Of a DNA stretch of 64,000 bases, positions 19,475 to 29,238 are shown one piece after another. The DNA comes from an uncultured Pelagibacteraceae bacterium (GTDB lineage: Bacteria; Pseudomonadota; Alphaproteobacteria; Pelagibacterales; Pelagibacteraceae), in the NCBI GenBank assembly GCA_902594335.1, contig CACJLY010000004.1, forward strand, positions 1 through 64,000, in the 5' to 3' direction. Position numbers and translations under genes: made by a program. Positions within the stretch are counted from its first letter, which is position 1; every line of letters starts with the position of its first letter. The notes below the pieces were generated by a model that was not told the DNA's origin, searched no databases, and saw nothing but the letters and a program-made list of their open reading frames with translations.

Positions 19475-20632
19475 ATGAAAAAAAGAATAGCATATATAAT
19501 AAACCATTCTGCGTTTTTTTATTCACATATTTTTGACATAGCAAAACATGCAAAAAAAAAAGATTATGAAATTAAATTATTTTGTGGCAAAGCAGCTTCA
19601 AAAGAAATGGATAATTACGCAGATAGAAAGCTTAGTATTAATAAAATTAAAGTATCCAAAATTTCATTTAACTCTTCAACTGTAAATTTTGCAAATGAAA
19701 TATTTGGATTTTTAGAACTGGTGAGATCTTTAAAAGAATATAAGCCAGATATAGTTCATTGTGCTTCACCAAAAGGTATATTATTTGGAGGATTGGCATG
19801 CTCATTTTTGAAAATAAAATCTCTTGTTATTTTTAATTCAGGAATGGGATTTCTATTCTCAAACAAATTAAACATATTTTATAAGTTTTTAAAAATTATG
19901 TACATAACATTATTAAAATTAATAGTGATGAAGCATAAAAACAAAAAAATTATTGTAGAAAATATAAACGATTATAATTTTTTGAAAGTTAATTATAAAT
20001 TAAAAAAATCTGAATTATCTCTAATTAAAGGATCTGGCGTAAATTTGGAAAAATTTAGTTTCATTAAAAAAAATAACTCTAAAATTGTTTTACTACCAGC
20101 CAGGATTGTAAAAGAAAAAGGTATTATAGAATTTATTTATGCTGCAAAATCTATAAAAAGTATTTATCCAGATTGGCAATTTTTAATAGCTGGAGCTATT
20201 GACTATAATAAAAAATCAAAATTAAATATTGATAAATTAAAAATTTTAAATGACAAAAACCAAGTAAAAATTTTGGGTTATGTAAAAAATATTCTCAAAA
20301 TATATAACAAATGTGCGATAGTTTGTTTGCCTTCCTATAGGGAAGGATTATCAAGAATACTTCAAGAAGCTGCAGCAAAAGGTTTGCCAATTGTTACATC
20401 AAATGTTGTTGGTTGCAGAGATGCAATTATACCGAACAAAACAGGTTTTTTATGCAAACCTAAGAATATAAAATCTCTAGAAAAAAAACTTATAGAGCTG
20501 ATTTCCAACAAAAATAAGAGAATAAGATTTGGCTTTAATGGTAGAAAATTAGCAGAAAAGGAATTTGACTTGAAAGATGTAATTAAAAAAAATTTAATCA
20601 TATATAATAAGTTAATAAATAATGAAAAATAA
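19475..20632 (+). CDS. GT4 family glycosyltransferase
   Basis: GT-B transferase of 385 aa. It resembles the WbpH/PglA-type group: HCASPKGILFG in the N-terminal domain, LLPARIVKEKGIIEFI, and the C-terminal CLPSYREGLSRILQEA donor site with E-x7-E. Related enzymes add HexNAc or deoxyaminosugars to undecaprenyl-linked intermediates. It follows the previous GT4 by 8 nt and overlaps the next gene by 11 nt. Confidence 0.87.
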   Translation: MKKRIAYIINHSAFFYSHIFDIAKHAKKKDYEIKLFCGKAASKEMDNYADRKLSINKIKVSKISFNSSTVNFANEIFGFLELVRSLKEYKPDIVHCASPKGILFGGLACSFLKIKSLVIFNSGMGFLFSNKLNIFYKFLKIMYITLLKLIVMKHKNKKIIVENINDYNFLKVNYKLKKSELSLIKGSGVNLEKFSFIKKNNSKIVLLPARIVKEKGIIEFIYAAKSIKSIYPDWQFLIAGAIDYNKKSKLNIDKLKILNDKNQVKILGYVKNILKIYNKCAIVCLPSYREGLSRILQEAAAKGLPIVTSNVVGCRDAIIPNKTGFLCKPKNIKSLEKKLIELISNKNKRIRFGFNGRKLAEKEFDLKDVIKKNLIIYNKLINNEK

Positions 20633-21911
20633 ACTAATTTTTATAGAATTAAATGAAATAAATTTTGATTTAATTAAACAATATTCGAAAGAATATAAAT
20701 TTAAAGTTTTTGATGAAAACTTCTTTAATAAGCTAAAAAGAACAAGATCAGAGATAGAACATGATTTACTAGAACCGTGGATACAATGGGCCTCAATTCA
20801 TACAGGTCTTAGTGCAAAGGAGCATAATATATTTAGACTTGGAGATTTTCCAAATTCTCAATTGACTAATATATTTAAAGAAGTTGAGAAAAAAGGATAT
20901 ACAGTTGGAGCTATTTGCCCGATGAATGTAAGTAATAACTTAGAAAACACGGAATATTTTATTCCAGATCCATGGATAAAAAATCAAGAACCCAAAAAAT
21001 ATCTTCAAAAAAAAATATATTTAGCATTATCAGAGGCTGTAAATAAAAATGCTGGATCTAAGGTTAGTTTTAAGTCAAATTTAATAATAATATTATCAAT
21101 AATTTTTTATGTAAGAAAAAAATATTTTTACAAATTATTTTATTTTTTAATCAAGAGTTTAAAGTATAGATGGTACAGAGCTCTTATATTTGATTTTTTT
21201 ATAAATGAGCTACACATAAAATATTTAAAAAAATTTAAAAAGGATTTTTCAACAATTTTTTTTAATGCTGGTGCACATATACAACATCACTATTTGAAAA
21301 ATTCTAAATTATTAAATAACCATAAAATTCCAAGTCAGTACTTAAAAAAATCACCAGATCCAATTTTAGAAACTTATATCTTTTATGACAACTTGCTTCA
21401 TGAATATTTCAAATTAAAAAATTGTTCTATTTTAATTGCAACAGGTTTAACCCAGACACCCTATGACCAAAATACATATTACTATAGATTGTCAGACCAC
21501 GAACAATTTTTGAAGGTAATGGATGTTAATTTTGAAAACATTGAACCAAGAATGAGCAGAGATTTTTTGGTAAAATTTGAGAATAATGAACAAAGTATCT
21601 CTTTTGTCCAAAAAATGTTGCTTATAAACGAGTTAAATAACGATGAATTTTTTAGATTAGATAATAGAGGCCGAGATGTATTTGTATCATTAGTTTATCC
21701 AAAAGAAATTTATAAAGATTTTAAACTTAAAATAAATAAAAATTTAACAATTGATTTTTTCGAATATGTTAACTTTGTAGCAATTAAAAATGGAGAGCAT
21801 TCTCCTTTAGGGTTCATGTTTGCAAATGGATTAATTGAAAAATTAGTTAATAATGATAATTTTCATGTAAAAGAAATTTATAACATAATTAATAATTACT
21901 TTAAGAGATGA
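20622..21911 (+). CDS. Alkaline-phosphatase-superfamily-like protein
   Basis: A 429-aa soluble-looking protein without a clear signal peptide. FIELNEINFDLI at residues 6-17, WASIHTGLSAKEHNI, AGAHIQHHYLK and a late DHEQF/GEHSPLGF histidine set resemble type I phosphodiesterase/nucleotide pyrophosphatase-like members of the alkaline phosphatase superfamily. The expected nucleophile Ser/Thr is probably in the SIHTGLS segment. A hydrolase or phospho-group transferase acting on a glycan precursor is inferred. Its stop overlaps the next start (ATGA). Confidence 0.55.
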   Translation: MKNKLIFIELNEINFDLIKQYSKEYKFKVFDENFFNKLKRTRSEIEHDLLEPWIQWASIHTGLSAKEHNIFRLGDFPNSQLTNIFKEVEKKGYTVGAICPMNVSNNLENTEYFIPDPWIKNQEPKKYLQKKIYLALSEAVNKNAGSKVSFKSNLIIILSIIFYVRKKYFYKLFYFLIKSLKYRWYRALIFDFFINELHIKYLKKFKKDFSTIFFNAGAHIQHHYLKNSKLLNNHKIPSQYLKKSPDPILETYIFYDNLLHEYFKLKNCSILIATGLTQTPYDQNTYYYRLSDHEQFLKVMDVNFENIEPRMSRDFLVKFENNEQSISFVQKMLLINELNNDEFFRLDNRGRDVFVSLVYPKEIYKDFKLKINKNLTIDFFEYVNFVAIKNGEHSPLGFMFANGLIEKLVNNDNFHVKEIYNIINNYFKR

Positions 21912-22660
21912 GAAATATATATTTATTTACATGTATTATTTATAATAAATTTTTTTCAATAATTGAGAATTATTTTTTTTTTGAAACAAAAAAAAAAATA
22001 TCTTCATCAAGTATTCTTAAAAACGGTTTTGAACTGTTGAATTTTAATCAAAGCTATTTTAAGGAAAATCCAGAAAAACAAATTAAAATGAATAATTATA
22101 TGACAAAATTTATTTTAAAAAAAAAAGATATTTATGAAAATTTAGTTTTATTTTTTAATAATAATAATTTAAAAAACATTATTACAAGTAAAACAGGTTA
22201 TGAATATTCAGTAGATTATATTATTTGTTATACTACATTTCAAATACCAACTTCAGAAATAAATAAAAACATTTATGCAAATAAATGGCATAACGATAAG
22301 CCATTTTCTAGAAATACACTAAAAATAATAATACCTTTAAATGAGGTAGATAATTATAATGGCGGAATTGAAATATTGGATATTAATCAAACAAAAAAAT
22401 TTAAAAAAGGTTTATTAGATAACGAAGAAAAACATTTTATTTTGAGAAATAAGTTAAACGAAATTTTATTATTTTTACCAAATTTATGTTTTCACAGAGC
22501 TGGAAACCCCACTCATAAAGATGGAAGAAAACAAATAATGATTCAATTAAATCCTGCAAGGAAATGGTCTTTAAATAAAAAAATTTACCAAAAACAATTC
22601 AAGATAGAGCCAAAGTTTCCATACTTTAATTACTTTTTTGATGGTAAGAAAATTCTATAG
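21908..22660 (+). CDS. Phytanoyl-CoA dioxygenase-like Fe(II)/2-oxoglutarate oxygenase
   Basis: The 250-aa protein carries an HxD iron motif in KWHNDKPF and a distal histidine in LCFHRAGNPTH, with an arginine (GRKQIMIQL) placed to bind 2-oxoglutarate. IIIPLNEVDNYNGGIEIL matches the double-stranded beta-helix core of the PhyH family. It is coupled by ATGA to the alkaline-phosphatase-like gene and ends block C. Hydroxylation of a glycan or lipid carrier part is possible; substrate unknown. Confidence 0.68.
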   Translation: MRNIYLFTCIIYNKFFSIIENYFFFETKKKISSSSILKNGFELLNFNQSYFKENPEKQIKMNNYMTKFILKKKDIYENLVLFFNNNNLKNIITSKTGYEYSVDYIICYTTFQIPTSEINKNIYANKWHNDKPFSRNTLKIIIPLNEVDNYNGGIEILDINQTKKFKKGLLDNEEKHFILRNKLNEILLFLPNLCFHRAGNPTHKDGRKQIMIQLNPARKWSLNKKIYQKQFKIEPKFPYFNYFFDGKKIL

Positions 22661-22679
22661 TTTAATTATTAGAGTTTTT

Positions 22680-23549
22680 TTACTTTAAATTACAATCTAT
22701 AATGAGTTTACCTTCGCCAATCGATATATGATGTATTCCTTTGATATTACTGTCTTCTGTGGGACTAATTTTTTTTACAATTTTCTCTTTATATTCAAAA
22801 TCATTAAGTATTTCGATTTCTGAAATACATAATCCAAATCCATACTTATTTTCTTTATAAATTTGTGAAGGTCGTATTATTTTACCATTTATTTTTTCTA
22901 TCTTTCCAGCATTTCGACCTCCTATAAAGCTTTGAATAACTGGATTTTTGAGGTGTGGTTTGTAATTATTCATTAATAGGTTGTCAATTTTATAAATATT
23001 TAAATCTTTGTTAAGATTATTAATATCATTTTTAGTTTCATTAACAAACAGCCATAATTCATTATCAACTGCTAAGACAGTTGGATCTGCTAAAATTTTA
23101 CCATCAAAAGCTGTTGAGTATAGTTTCCATCTATAAGGAAAATCTACTGCTTTATAAACTTCCAGTCTTTTATTTTCATGTGTTTCTGGGATTAAATAAA
23201 AATTATTTTTTTCAAAGTATATAAAGGGATATGATAAATGGTAATCTTTTTTAATTATGTCATGAACATTTACTAATTCAAGGTTTTTTAATTCGCCTAC
23301 TGATATACATCCTTTACCACTTATATGTGAATATTTTTCAAAAAAAATATATTCTTTTGTTTGATGTTTAAAGTAGAATGGATCTGCCCAATATTCTGCA
23401 AATCCTGGCTCTAAAAATTTAATATTATTTAAATCAAATTCATACAAATTTTTATTTGATATACCAATTTTCCAATTATCAATTTTAAGACCAAAAATCT
23501 TTTTAAAAAAAAATTTCAAAAAATTAAATATTTTAAATTTTTTTTGCAT
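22680..23549 (-). CDS. Beta-propeller protein of the GINT1 N-terminal-like / glycan-associated type
   Basis: A 289-aa protein with repeated blade-like motifs: GFAEYWADPFYF, EYIFFEKY, LSYPFIYFEKNNFYLIPE, ILADPTVLAVDNELWLFVNE and later GGRNAGKI. The ADPF...ffE and LIPE patterns are those of the five-bladed propeller found at the N-terminus of glucosamine inositolphosphorylceramide transferase-like proteins and near bacterial transferases. No catalytic GT domain is attached. It overlaps the upstream FkbM gene by 17 nt. A glycan-recognition or transferase role is inferred. Confidence 0.6.
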   Translation of the reverse strand: MQKKFKIFNFLKFFFKKIFGLKIDNWKIGISNKNLYEFDLNNIKFLEPGFAEYWADPFYFKHQTKEYIFFEKYSHISGKGCISVGELKNLELVNVHDIIKKDYHLSYPFIYFEKNNFYLIPETHENKRLEVYKAVDFPYRWKLYSTAFDGKILADPTVLAVDNELWLFVNETKNDINNLNKDLNIYKIDNLLMNNYKPHLKNPVIQSFIGGRNAGKIEKINGKIIRPSQIYKENKYGFGLCISEIEILNDFEYKEKIVKKISPTEDSNIKGIHHISIGEGKLIIDCNLK

Positions 23550-24345
23550 AAATATAGTATTTTGTATAAAAATTTATTTCTTTATTAGATTTATTATTAA
23601 AAACTTTATAGCCTTTCTTTTTAAGGAATTTCCTGATTAAACTTTTAGTTTTAAATTCTGGTTTTTGTAAAAAATCATGACATTCTATGGCTAAATTATC
23701 ACATATTTTAAAAAAATTTTTTGAATTATAAGTAATATACTTCTCTGCACCTTCAATGTTAATTTTACAGAAGTTAATTTTTTTTATTTTTTCTTTTTTT
23801 ATGAATTCATCTAGTGTAATCGATGATATTTTATCTCTTGCATCTAAATTGATATTTCCACCTATCCAATTTTTTTCTTTATTGTTAAAACCTATAGAAG
23901 TTTTTTTTTTATAAAGTGCATATTTAAATAATTTTGAATTATTCAATTTGTTCTTCTTTTTGTTAATCTTAAGTAGCTCAAAAATTTCTGAATTTGGCTC
24001 GAAGCAAAAAAGTTTACCATTATTTCCAATTTTATAAGATATAATAAGAGTTTCTGTGCCAATTCCAGACCCTAACTCTAAAATAAAATCATTTTTTTTA
24101 ATTTGGTAATGTAAAAAAAAATTATCATAATTTTCTTTTAAGTATTTTTCAGCATTTGATAGTGGATGAAAATATGGAATAATTCCATAACTTGTGTAAT
24201 GCAAATAATATTTTTTAAAAGGCTTTATATTTATTAGTCTAGCATAAAAAAAAATATTTTTTAAAATGTAAAATTTAGAAATTATGTAAGTCAAAAACTT
24301 AGATAATAATAAATAGTTTTTTATTTTTCTTAAAACATCGATCAT
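23533..24345 (-). CDS. FkbM family SAM-dependent methyltransferase
   Basis: Class I methyltransferase of 270 aa with SAM motif FILELGSGIGTETL around residues 94-107, acidic FCFEPNSE after the second strand, ITLDEFI, and NINIEGAE-like segment (KINIEGAEKYI) typical of the FkbM family. Such enzymes O-methylate sugars in many capsule and LPS loci. The start lies at the divergent gap facing block E; it forms a two-gene minus-strand unit with the propeller gene. Confidence 0.85.
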   Translation of the reverse strand: MIDVLRKIKNYLLLSKFLTYIISKFYILKNIFFYARLINIKPFKKYYLHYTSYGIIPYFHPLSNAEKYLKENYDNFFLHYQIKKNDFILELGSGIGTETLIISYKIGNNGKLFCFEPNSEIFELLKINKKKNKLNNSKLFKYALYKKKTSIGFNNKEKNWIGGNINLDARDKISSITLDEFIKKEKIKKINFCKINIEGAEKYITYNSKNFFKICDNLAIECHDFLQKPEFKTKSLIRKFLKKKGYKVFNNKSNKEINFYTKYYIYAKKI

Positions 24346-24431
24346 AAATTACATCAATATAGTCTATCTTTTTGTAGATTTGTTGTTATTAAGTTAATTT
24401 ATTCAAGAATAATTAACAATATATTTAAATT

Positions 24432-25532
24432 ATGTTAAAAAAAAAAATTAATGTTTGTCATATTCTTTATTCTGGGTTAGGAGGAGCAGCTAACGCTGTC
24501 TTTTCTTTAGTTGATCAAAATAATAAAAAATTTTATAAAGAGAATTTAATATTCACAGGACCTAGTTTTTTAAAAGAATATAAAGAGAAAGCTAAATTTT
24601 TTAATATTAATTTTTATTATTTTAGGACAATAAAATATTTACAGTTTCTATCATGGGTAAAAATATTGTTTTGTTTTTTAAAAATAAAACCTGACATAAT
24701 ATTTATTCATAATTATCAATTAATTCCTGCAATAATTTATAAATTGATTTTTTCAAAAAAAATACTCTATATCGATCACTGGAATACCAACACTCAAAAA
24801 GTTAAAAAAAGAATAGTTGCAATTATAATAAAATTATTTGCAGATAGAATTGTAGTATTAAACTCAGATAATTATAATTTTTACAAAAAAAAAATAAAAA
24901 TTAAAAAAGAAAGAATATTATTAATTCCTAATGGAATAAATTTAAAATTTTATCAAAATAATAAGATTAAAAAAAAACAGAAAATATTTAAGATTGGAAT
25001 GGCTACAAGATTAGATGGAATAGAAAAAATTCCTGAATTAATTATAAATGCACTTAAGACAAATATTCTAAGAGATTGTAAAATAATTTTTTATTTAGCT
25101 GGAGAAGGGCAAAGAAGATTATCAATTAAGAATCATATTGACAAATGTAAATTAAATAATTCGTGTATTCTCAATGGTTATTTAAATGAAATTCAATTAA
25201 AGAAATGGTTCAAAAATTTAGACTTATATGTTCATCCCACACTTGGAGAGGCAATGTCAATTTCAATTCTTCAAGCTATGTCAATGAATGTACCCGTTCT
25301 TGCTTCTAATGTTTCTGGAGTTAATAATATTATTGGAAGAAAACAGTATGTTGGGTTGTTATTTGAAAATAACAAAAATGATTTAGCAAAAAAAATAAAG
25401 ATTTTTTATTTTATGAATTTAAAAAGAAAACTTAAAATTGTTAAAGAGCAAAAAAAATATATAATTAAAAATTATTCAAGCCATTTAATATTTGATAAAT
25501 ATAAAAAACTAATTTTAAATCTAAATAAATGA
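24432..25532 (+). CDS. GT4 family glycosyltransferase
   Basis: GT-B transferase of 366 aa with N-terminal SGLGGAANAVFSL loop, RILLIPNGIN at the interdomain region, GMATRLDGIEKIPELI and the donor-binding VHPTLGEAMSISILQAM segment with E-x7-Q/E spacing. It opens block E after an 86-nt divergent gap and its stop overlaps the galE start (ATGA). Sugar specificity is unknown. Confidence 0.85.
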   Translation: MLKKKINVCHILYSGLGGAANAVFSLVDQNNKKFYKENLIFTGPSFLKEYKEKAKFFNINFYYFRTIKYLQFLSWVKILFCFLKIKPDIIFIHNYQLIPAIIYKLIFSKKILYIDHWNTNTQKVKKRIVAIIIKLFADRIVVLNSDNYNFYKKKIKIKKERILLIPNGINLKFYQNNKIKKKQKIFKIGMATRLDGIEKIPELIINALKTNILRDCKIIFYLAGEGQRRLSIKNHIDKCKLNNSCILNGYLNEIQLKKWFKNLDLYVHPTLGEAMSISILQAMSMNVPVLASNVSGVNNIIGRKQYVGLLFENNKNDLAKKIKIFYFMNLKRKLKIVKEQKKYIIKNYSSHLIFDKYKKLILNLNK

Positions 25533-26512
25533 AAAATGTTTTAGTAACTGGTGGAGCAGGATATATAGGAAGTAAAATAACTACAGATTTAATAAATAAA
25601 AATTATAATGTTGTAGTTGTCGACGATTTAAGAACTGGATATAAAAAACTCATAAACAAAAGAGCAATTTTTTATAAGAAGAATATTTATTTTAGAAATC
25701 AATTAAAAAAAATAATAATCAAGAACAAAATAAATATTATTATTCATTGTGCTGCTTCAATAGATGTTGTCGAGTCTGAAACTTTTAAAAAAAAATATTA
25801 TGATAATAATGTACGAAATACTGAAAATTTATTGAAATCAATAGATGGCACAAGTGTAAAATATTTTATTTTCTCATCTACATGTGCTGTTTATGGTGGG
25901 TCAAATAAATATGTTACGGAAAAGTCAAAATTAAAACCAGAGAATTATTATGGTAAAACAAAACATCTTGCTGAATTACTGATAAAAAAATATTCAAAAA
26001 AACTCAAATTTAAATATGTTTTATTAAGATACTTCAATGTAGCAGGAAGTGATATTGTAAATAAAATCGGATGCATCAGAAACACTAATTCATTATTTAA
26101 AAATTTAAGTCTTAGTATAAAAAATAAAATTTTTAAAATAAATATTTATGGAAATGATTACAAAACTATCGATGGGACATGTATTAGAGATTTTATACAT
26201 TTGAATGATATCTCCAAATTACATCTATTAAGTATAATGAAATTAATTAAATCAGGAAAGTCGAATATATATAATTGTGGTTATGGAAAAGGTTTTTCGG
26301 TCTCTCAAGTAATTAAAGCTTTCGAAAAAGAGGTAAAAAATAAATTTAAAATTAATATTCTAAAAAGAAGAAAAGGAGATATTCCAGTTCTATATGCTAA
26401 CAATTCAAAAATTAAAAAAGAATTAAATTTTAAAATTCCTTCTAATAGTTTGGAAAAAATTATTAAATCTTCTATAATTTGGGAACAAAGATATAATAAA
26501 AATGAAACATAA
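25529..26512 (+). CDS. galE: UDP-glucose 4-epimerase (GalE-like)
   Basis: Extended SDR of 327 aa with TGGAGYIGS at residues 7-15, FSSTCAVYG, catalytic YGKTK (Tyr-x3-Lys), LRYFNVAGSD and CIRDFIHLND, the last two being strong GalE signatures. It interconverts UDP-Glc/UDP-Gal or the N-acetyl forms, feeding galactose-type donors to the island's transferases. ATGA overlap with the GT4 and 11-nt overlap with the next gene. Confidence 0.88.
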   Translation: MKNVLVTGGAGYIGSKITTDLINKNYNVVVVDDLRTGYKKLINKRAIFYKKNIYFRNQLKKIIIKNKINIIIHCAASIDVVESETFKKKYYDNNVRNTENLLKSIDGTSVKYFIFSSTCAVYGGSNKYVTEKSKLKPENYYGKTKHLAELLIKKYSKKLKFKYVLLRYFNVAGSDIVNKIGCIRNTNSLFKNLSLSIKNKIFKINIYGNDYKTIDGTCIRDFIHLNDISKLHLLSIMKLIKSGKSNIYNCGYGKGFSVSQVIKAFEKEVKNKFKINILKRRKGDIPVLYANNSKIKKELNFKIPSNSLEKIIKSSIIWEQRYNKNET

Positions 26513-27932
26513 TGAAAGATTAATATCTGTCATTTTGCCAACATACAATTCAGCAAAATTTATAAAATATTCTGTTAATTCTGTTTTAGCTCAAAGCTAT
26601 TCAAACATTGAATTAATAATAGTTGATGATTGTTCAACTGATAACACTTTAAAAATTGTAAAAAATTATAAAAAAAAAGATAAAAGAATTCGATACATTA
26701 GAACAAATAAAAACTCAAAAACTGCTGGTTATCCAAGAAATTTAGGCATCAAGTATGCAAAAGGAGATTTTATTGCGTTCATAGATGTTGATGATTATTG
26801 GTACCCAAATAAATTAAAATATCAACTTAGATATTTAAAAAAGAAAGATTTATTGTCATGTACAGCTAGTAATTATGTAAAAGAAAGTGAAACAAAAAAA
26901 TCAAATATTGTTGTAAATTTTATTCGTATATTTATTCAACATTTTATATTTAAAAGAATTAAAAAAGGGTATTTACATTGGTTATATATTTATAATCCTG
27001 TAGTTTTTTCATCTTCTATAGTTAAAAAATCTTTATTTAAAAAAATTAAGTTTAGTGAAAATTTAAATATAAGAGAGGATTTATTTTTTTGGTTTCAGGT
27101 TTTTCCATACATAAGAAACAATTTTAATTTTTCTGGTAATATCCTGTGTACAATAACTCGAGCCAAAGGATCATTAAGTTCAGGTTTTAAGATGGAATTC
27201 AATAAAATAATACATAGTATCAGTAAAGATTTTATTGATAAGAATAATTTTTCAAAATTTCATTTCTTTTTATTAGGAATTTTTTTAAGAGTTTTTAAAG
27301 TTATTCTTTCATTAATTTATTCTAAATTTAGAAAGTATATTTTAAATTTAACATTATTTTTTTCATTATTATACTTTGTTATATTTTACAGCCCTCTTTT
27401 TTGGCATTTAGGAAATCAGATTTACTATAAAGATAAATTTACAAAAACAGAGTCTATCGTTCTTATTTCCGGACATGACAAGATAAAATATATTAATGAT
27501 TCTTATCAACAAAGATTTTTTGATGTTATAGAAATAATAAAAAAATATGATTATATGCCAAAAATAATAATTCTTGGTAGAAATCAAATTATACCAGAGC
27601 AAAAAATTCTTACCTCACTTTTGTTAGAGCACGGATATGAGCGAAATTTGATATATGAACTTCTAGATACAAAACAAAACACTAGACAAAATATGATATA
27701 TATCTCAAATAAATTGAGAGAGCTGAACATAAAATCCACTACGATTATTACCGCTCCATATCATACCTTAAGAAGTAAGCTTATATGGGAAAAAAATAAT
27801 ATCCAAATTAAAACCTCTTTTTACCAAAATCTACCTAAAAAAAATAAATTTTTTGAAAGAGCTTTAAATAAAAAAATAATTACTTATGAGTATTTATCAC
27901 TTATTTATAATAAACTAAGAGGGTGGATATGA
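26502..27932 (+). CDS. GT2 glycosyltransferase fused to a DUF218 (YdcF/ElyC-like) domain
   Basis: A 476-aa two-domain protein. Residues 7-230 are a GT2 domain: SVILPTYNS, IVDDCSTD, FIDVDDYW (DxD) and NIREDLFFW. A hydrophobic region at about 250-310 then contains one or two TM segments. Residues 318-450 match DUF218: SIVLISGHD, KIIILGRN, NTRQNM and APYHTLRS correspond to the family's GGG, sG, nTxeN and yHxxRa motifs. In ElyC/SanA proteins the DUF218 domain follows a TM anchor. The fusion is in one uninterrupted frame with no sign of a sequencing join. Confidence 0.8.
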   Translation: MKHNERLISVILPTYNSAKFIKYSVNSVLAQSYSNIELIIVDDCSTDNTLKIVKNYKKKDKRIRYIRTNKNSKTAGYPRNLGIKYAKGDFIAFIDVDDYWYPNKLKYQLRYLKKKDLLSCTASNYVKESETKKSNIVVNFIRIFIQHFIFKRIKKGYLHWLYIYNPVVFSSSIVKKSLFKKIKFSENLNIREDLFFWFQVFPYIRNNFNFSGNILCTITRAKGSLSSGFKMEFNKIIHSISKDFIDKNNFSKFHFFLLGIFLRVFKVILSLIYSKFRKYILNLTLFFSLLYFVIFYSPLFWHLGNQIYYKDKFTKTESIVLISGHDKIKYINDSYQQRFFDVIEIIKKYDYMPKIIILGRNQIIPEQKILTSLLLEHGYERNLIYELLDTKQNTRQNMIYISNKLRELNIKSTTIITAPYHTLRSKLIWEKNNIQIKTSFYQNLPKKNKFFERALNKKIITYEYLSLIYNKLRGWI

Positions 27933-29227
27933 TACATAATTTACATAGAAGCTTTAAATTAAAAAAACTTGAAATTTATCTTGTTTGTTTGATTCCATAC
28001 TTCTTAGTTTTCAGTATTTTTTTAGCCGACTTAATCATAGTTATTTTATCTTTCTTATTTATATCTAAAGTTTTTGAGTATAGAAAATTTGATTATTTCA
28101 CTAATAAATTATTTTTGTTTCTAAGTATGTATTATTTATACATAATATTAATTTCATTTATTTCTCCTGATACTTTCTTATCATTAAAATCATCCTTATT
28201 TTATTTTCGTTTTACTTTGTTTCCTTTCATCATATGTTTTATGATAATAGAAGATAAAAGTTTTTTAAAAAAATTTTTAATATCATCGTTATTTTTAATA
28301 ATAATTTTAGCGGTGGATGGGACTATTGAGTATTTTAGAGGTCAAAATATACTAGGTTATGAAAAATATGAGATAGGAAGAGTAGCAAGCCTTTTTAAAG
28401 ATGAATATATTTATGGAACTTTCATTCTAAAAATATTTTTTCCTATTTCTGCTATTGTTTATTATATATCTGTACCCGAAAGAAAAAATATTTTTTTTAT
28501 AATATTTTATCTGCTAGCATTTTCATTAATATTAATTTCTGGAGATAGAACACCACTAATGTTGTTTTTGATTGCTTCAATTCTAATTTTATTTTTTTAC
28601 AATACGAAATTTTTAAATAAGATATGTTTTACTCTTATTTTCACAACTTTATTTGTTAGTTTTCTAGTATCAAATAAAACACTTTTTGATAGATTAATTA
28701 ACACTACTTTAATTGAATTTGGTAATGAAAAAGGTCTTGTATATGAAAACGACAGGCTAACTAAATTTGATTACAAAGATCAAGAAATTACATTTATGCC
28801 CCAGCATCAAACATATATGATAATTTCTATCAACATGTTTAAGGAAAAACCTTTATTTGGACATGGACCAAGAGCATTTAAAAAATTATCATGTGAAGAT
28901 TATAAAATAAATCAATTTAGTTGTTCTTCACATCCTCACAATATTTATTTACAAATTCTTGCAGAAAATGGAATTATAGGGTTCTTATGTCTTTTCTCTG
29001 CTTTTGCATATATTTCTATTATCTTATTAAATGAGTTATTTAATTCAAAAAAAAAAAAAATATTTGAACTACAATTATTAATTATAGCTATATTTATAAA
29101 TCTTTTTCCAATAACTCAAACTGGTAATTTTTATGGAAATTGGAATTCTATAATGTTTTATTTACCCGTAGGTTTTTATTTGGGAATGAAGAAAATCATA
29201 ATTGATAACAAAGCTCATAACTTATAG
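27929..29227 (+). CDS. O-antigen ligase/polymerase family membrane protein (Wzy_C)
   Basis: Polytopic protein with about 11 hydrophobic segments. A large loop near residues 250-330 contains HGPRAFKKL and SSHPHNIYLQILAENGIIG, the Wzy_C/WaaL motif with the H-x-x-(Y/F)-L pattern and GDRT earlier. It would join or polymerise undecaprenyl-linked glycan on the periplasmic side. ATG at 27929 gives an ATGA overlap with the fusion gene; GTG at 27923 is an alternative. A run of 14 A occurs at 29047-29060. Confidence 0.83.
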   Translation: MIHNLHRSFKLKKLEIYLVCLIPYFLVFSIFLADLIIVILSFLFISKVFEYRKFDYFTNKLFLFLSMYYLYIILISFISPDTFLSLKSSLFYFRFTLFPFIICFMIIEDKSFLKKFLISSLFLIIILAVDGTIEYFRGQNILGYEKYEIGRVASLFKDEYIYGTFILKIFFPISAIVYYISVPERKNIFFIIFYLLAFSLILISGDRTPLMLFLIASILILFFYNTKFLNKICFTLIFTTLFVSFLVSNKTLFDRLINTTLIEFGNEKGLVYENDRLTKFDYKDQEITFMPQHQTYMIISINMFKEKPLFGHGPRAFKKLSCEDYKINQFSCSSHPHNIYLQILAENGIIGFLCLFSAFAYISIILLNELFNSKKKKIFELQLLIIAIFINLFPITQTGNFYGNWNSIMFYLPVGFYLGMKKIIIDNKAHNL

Positions 29228-29238
29228 GTAATTATTTA

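Noticed and set aside
9925..29060. Long poly(A) runs (12 at 9925-9936, 10 at 10371-10380, 14 at 29047-29060) as phase-variation switches
   Set aside because: Similar runs occur in core genes (13 in pgk at 40904-40916), all frames are intact, and A-rich lysine codons are expected in this genome. Slippage remains possible but is not supported as a switch.
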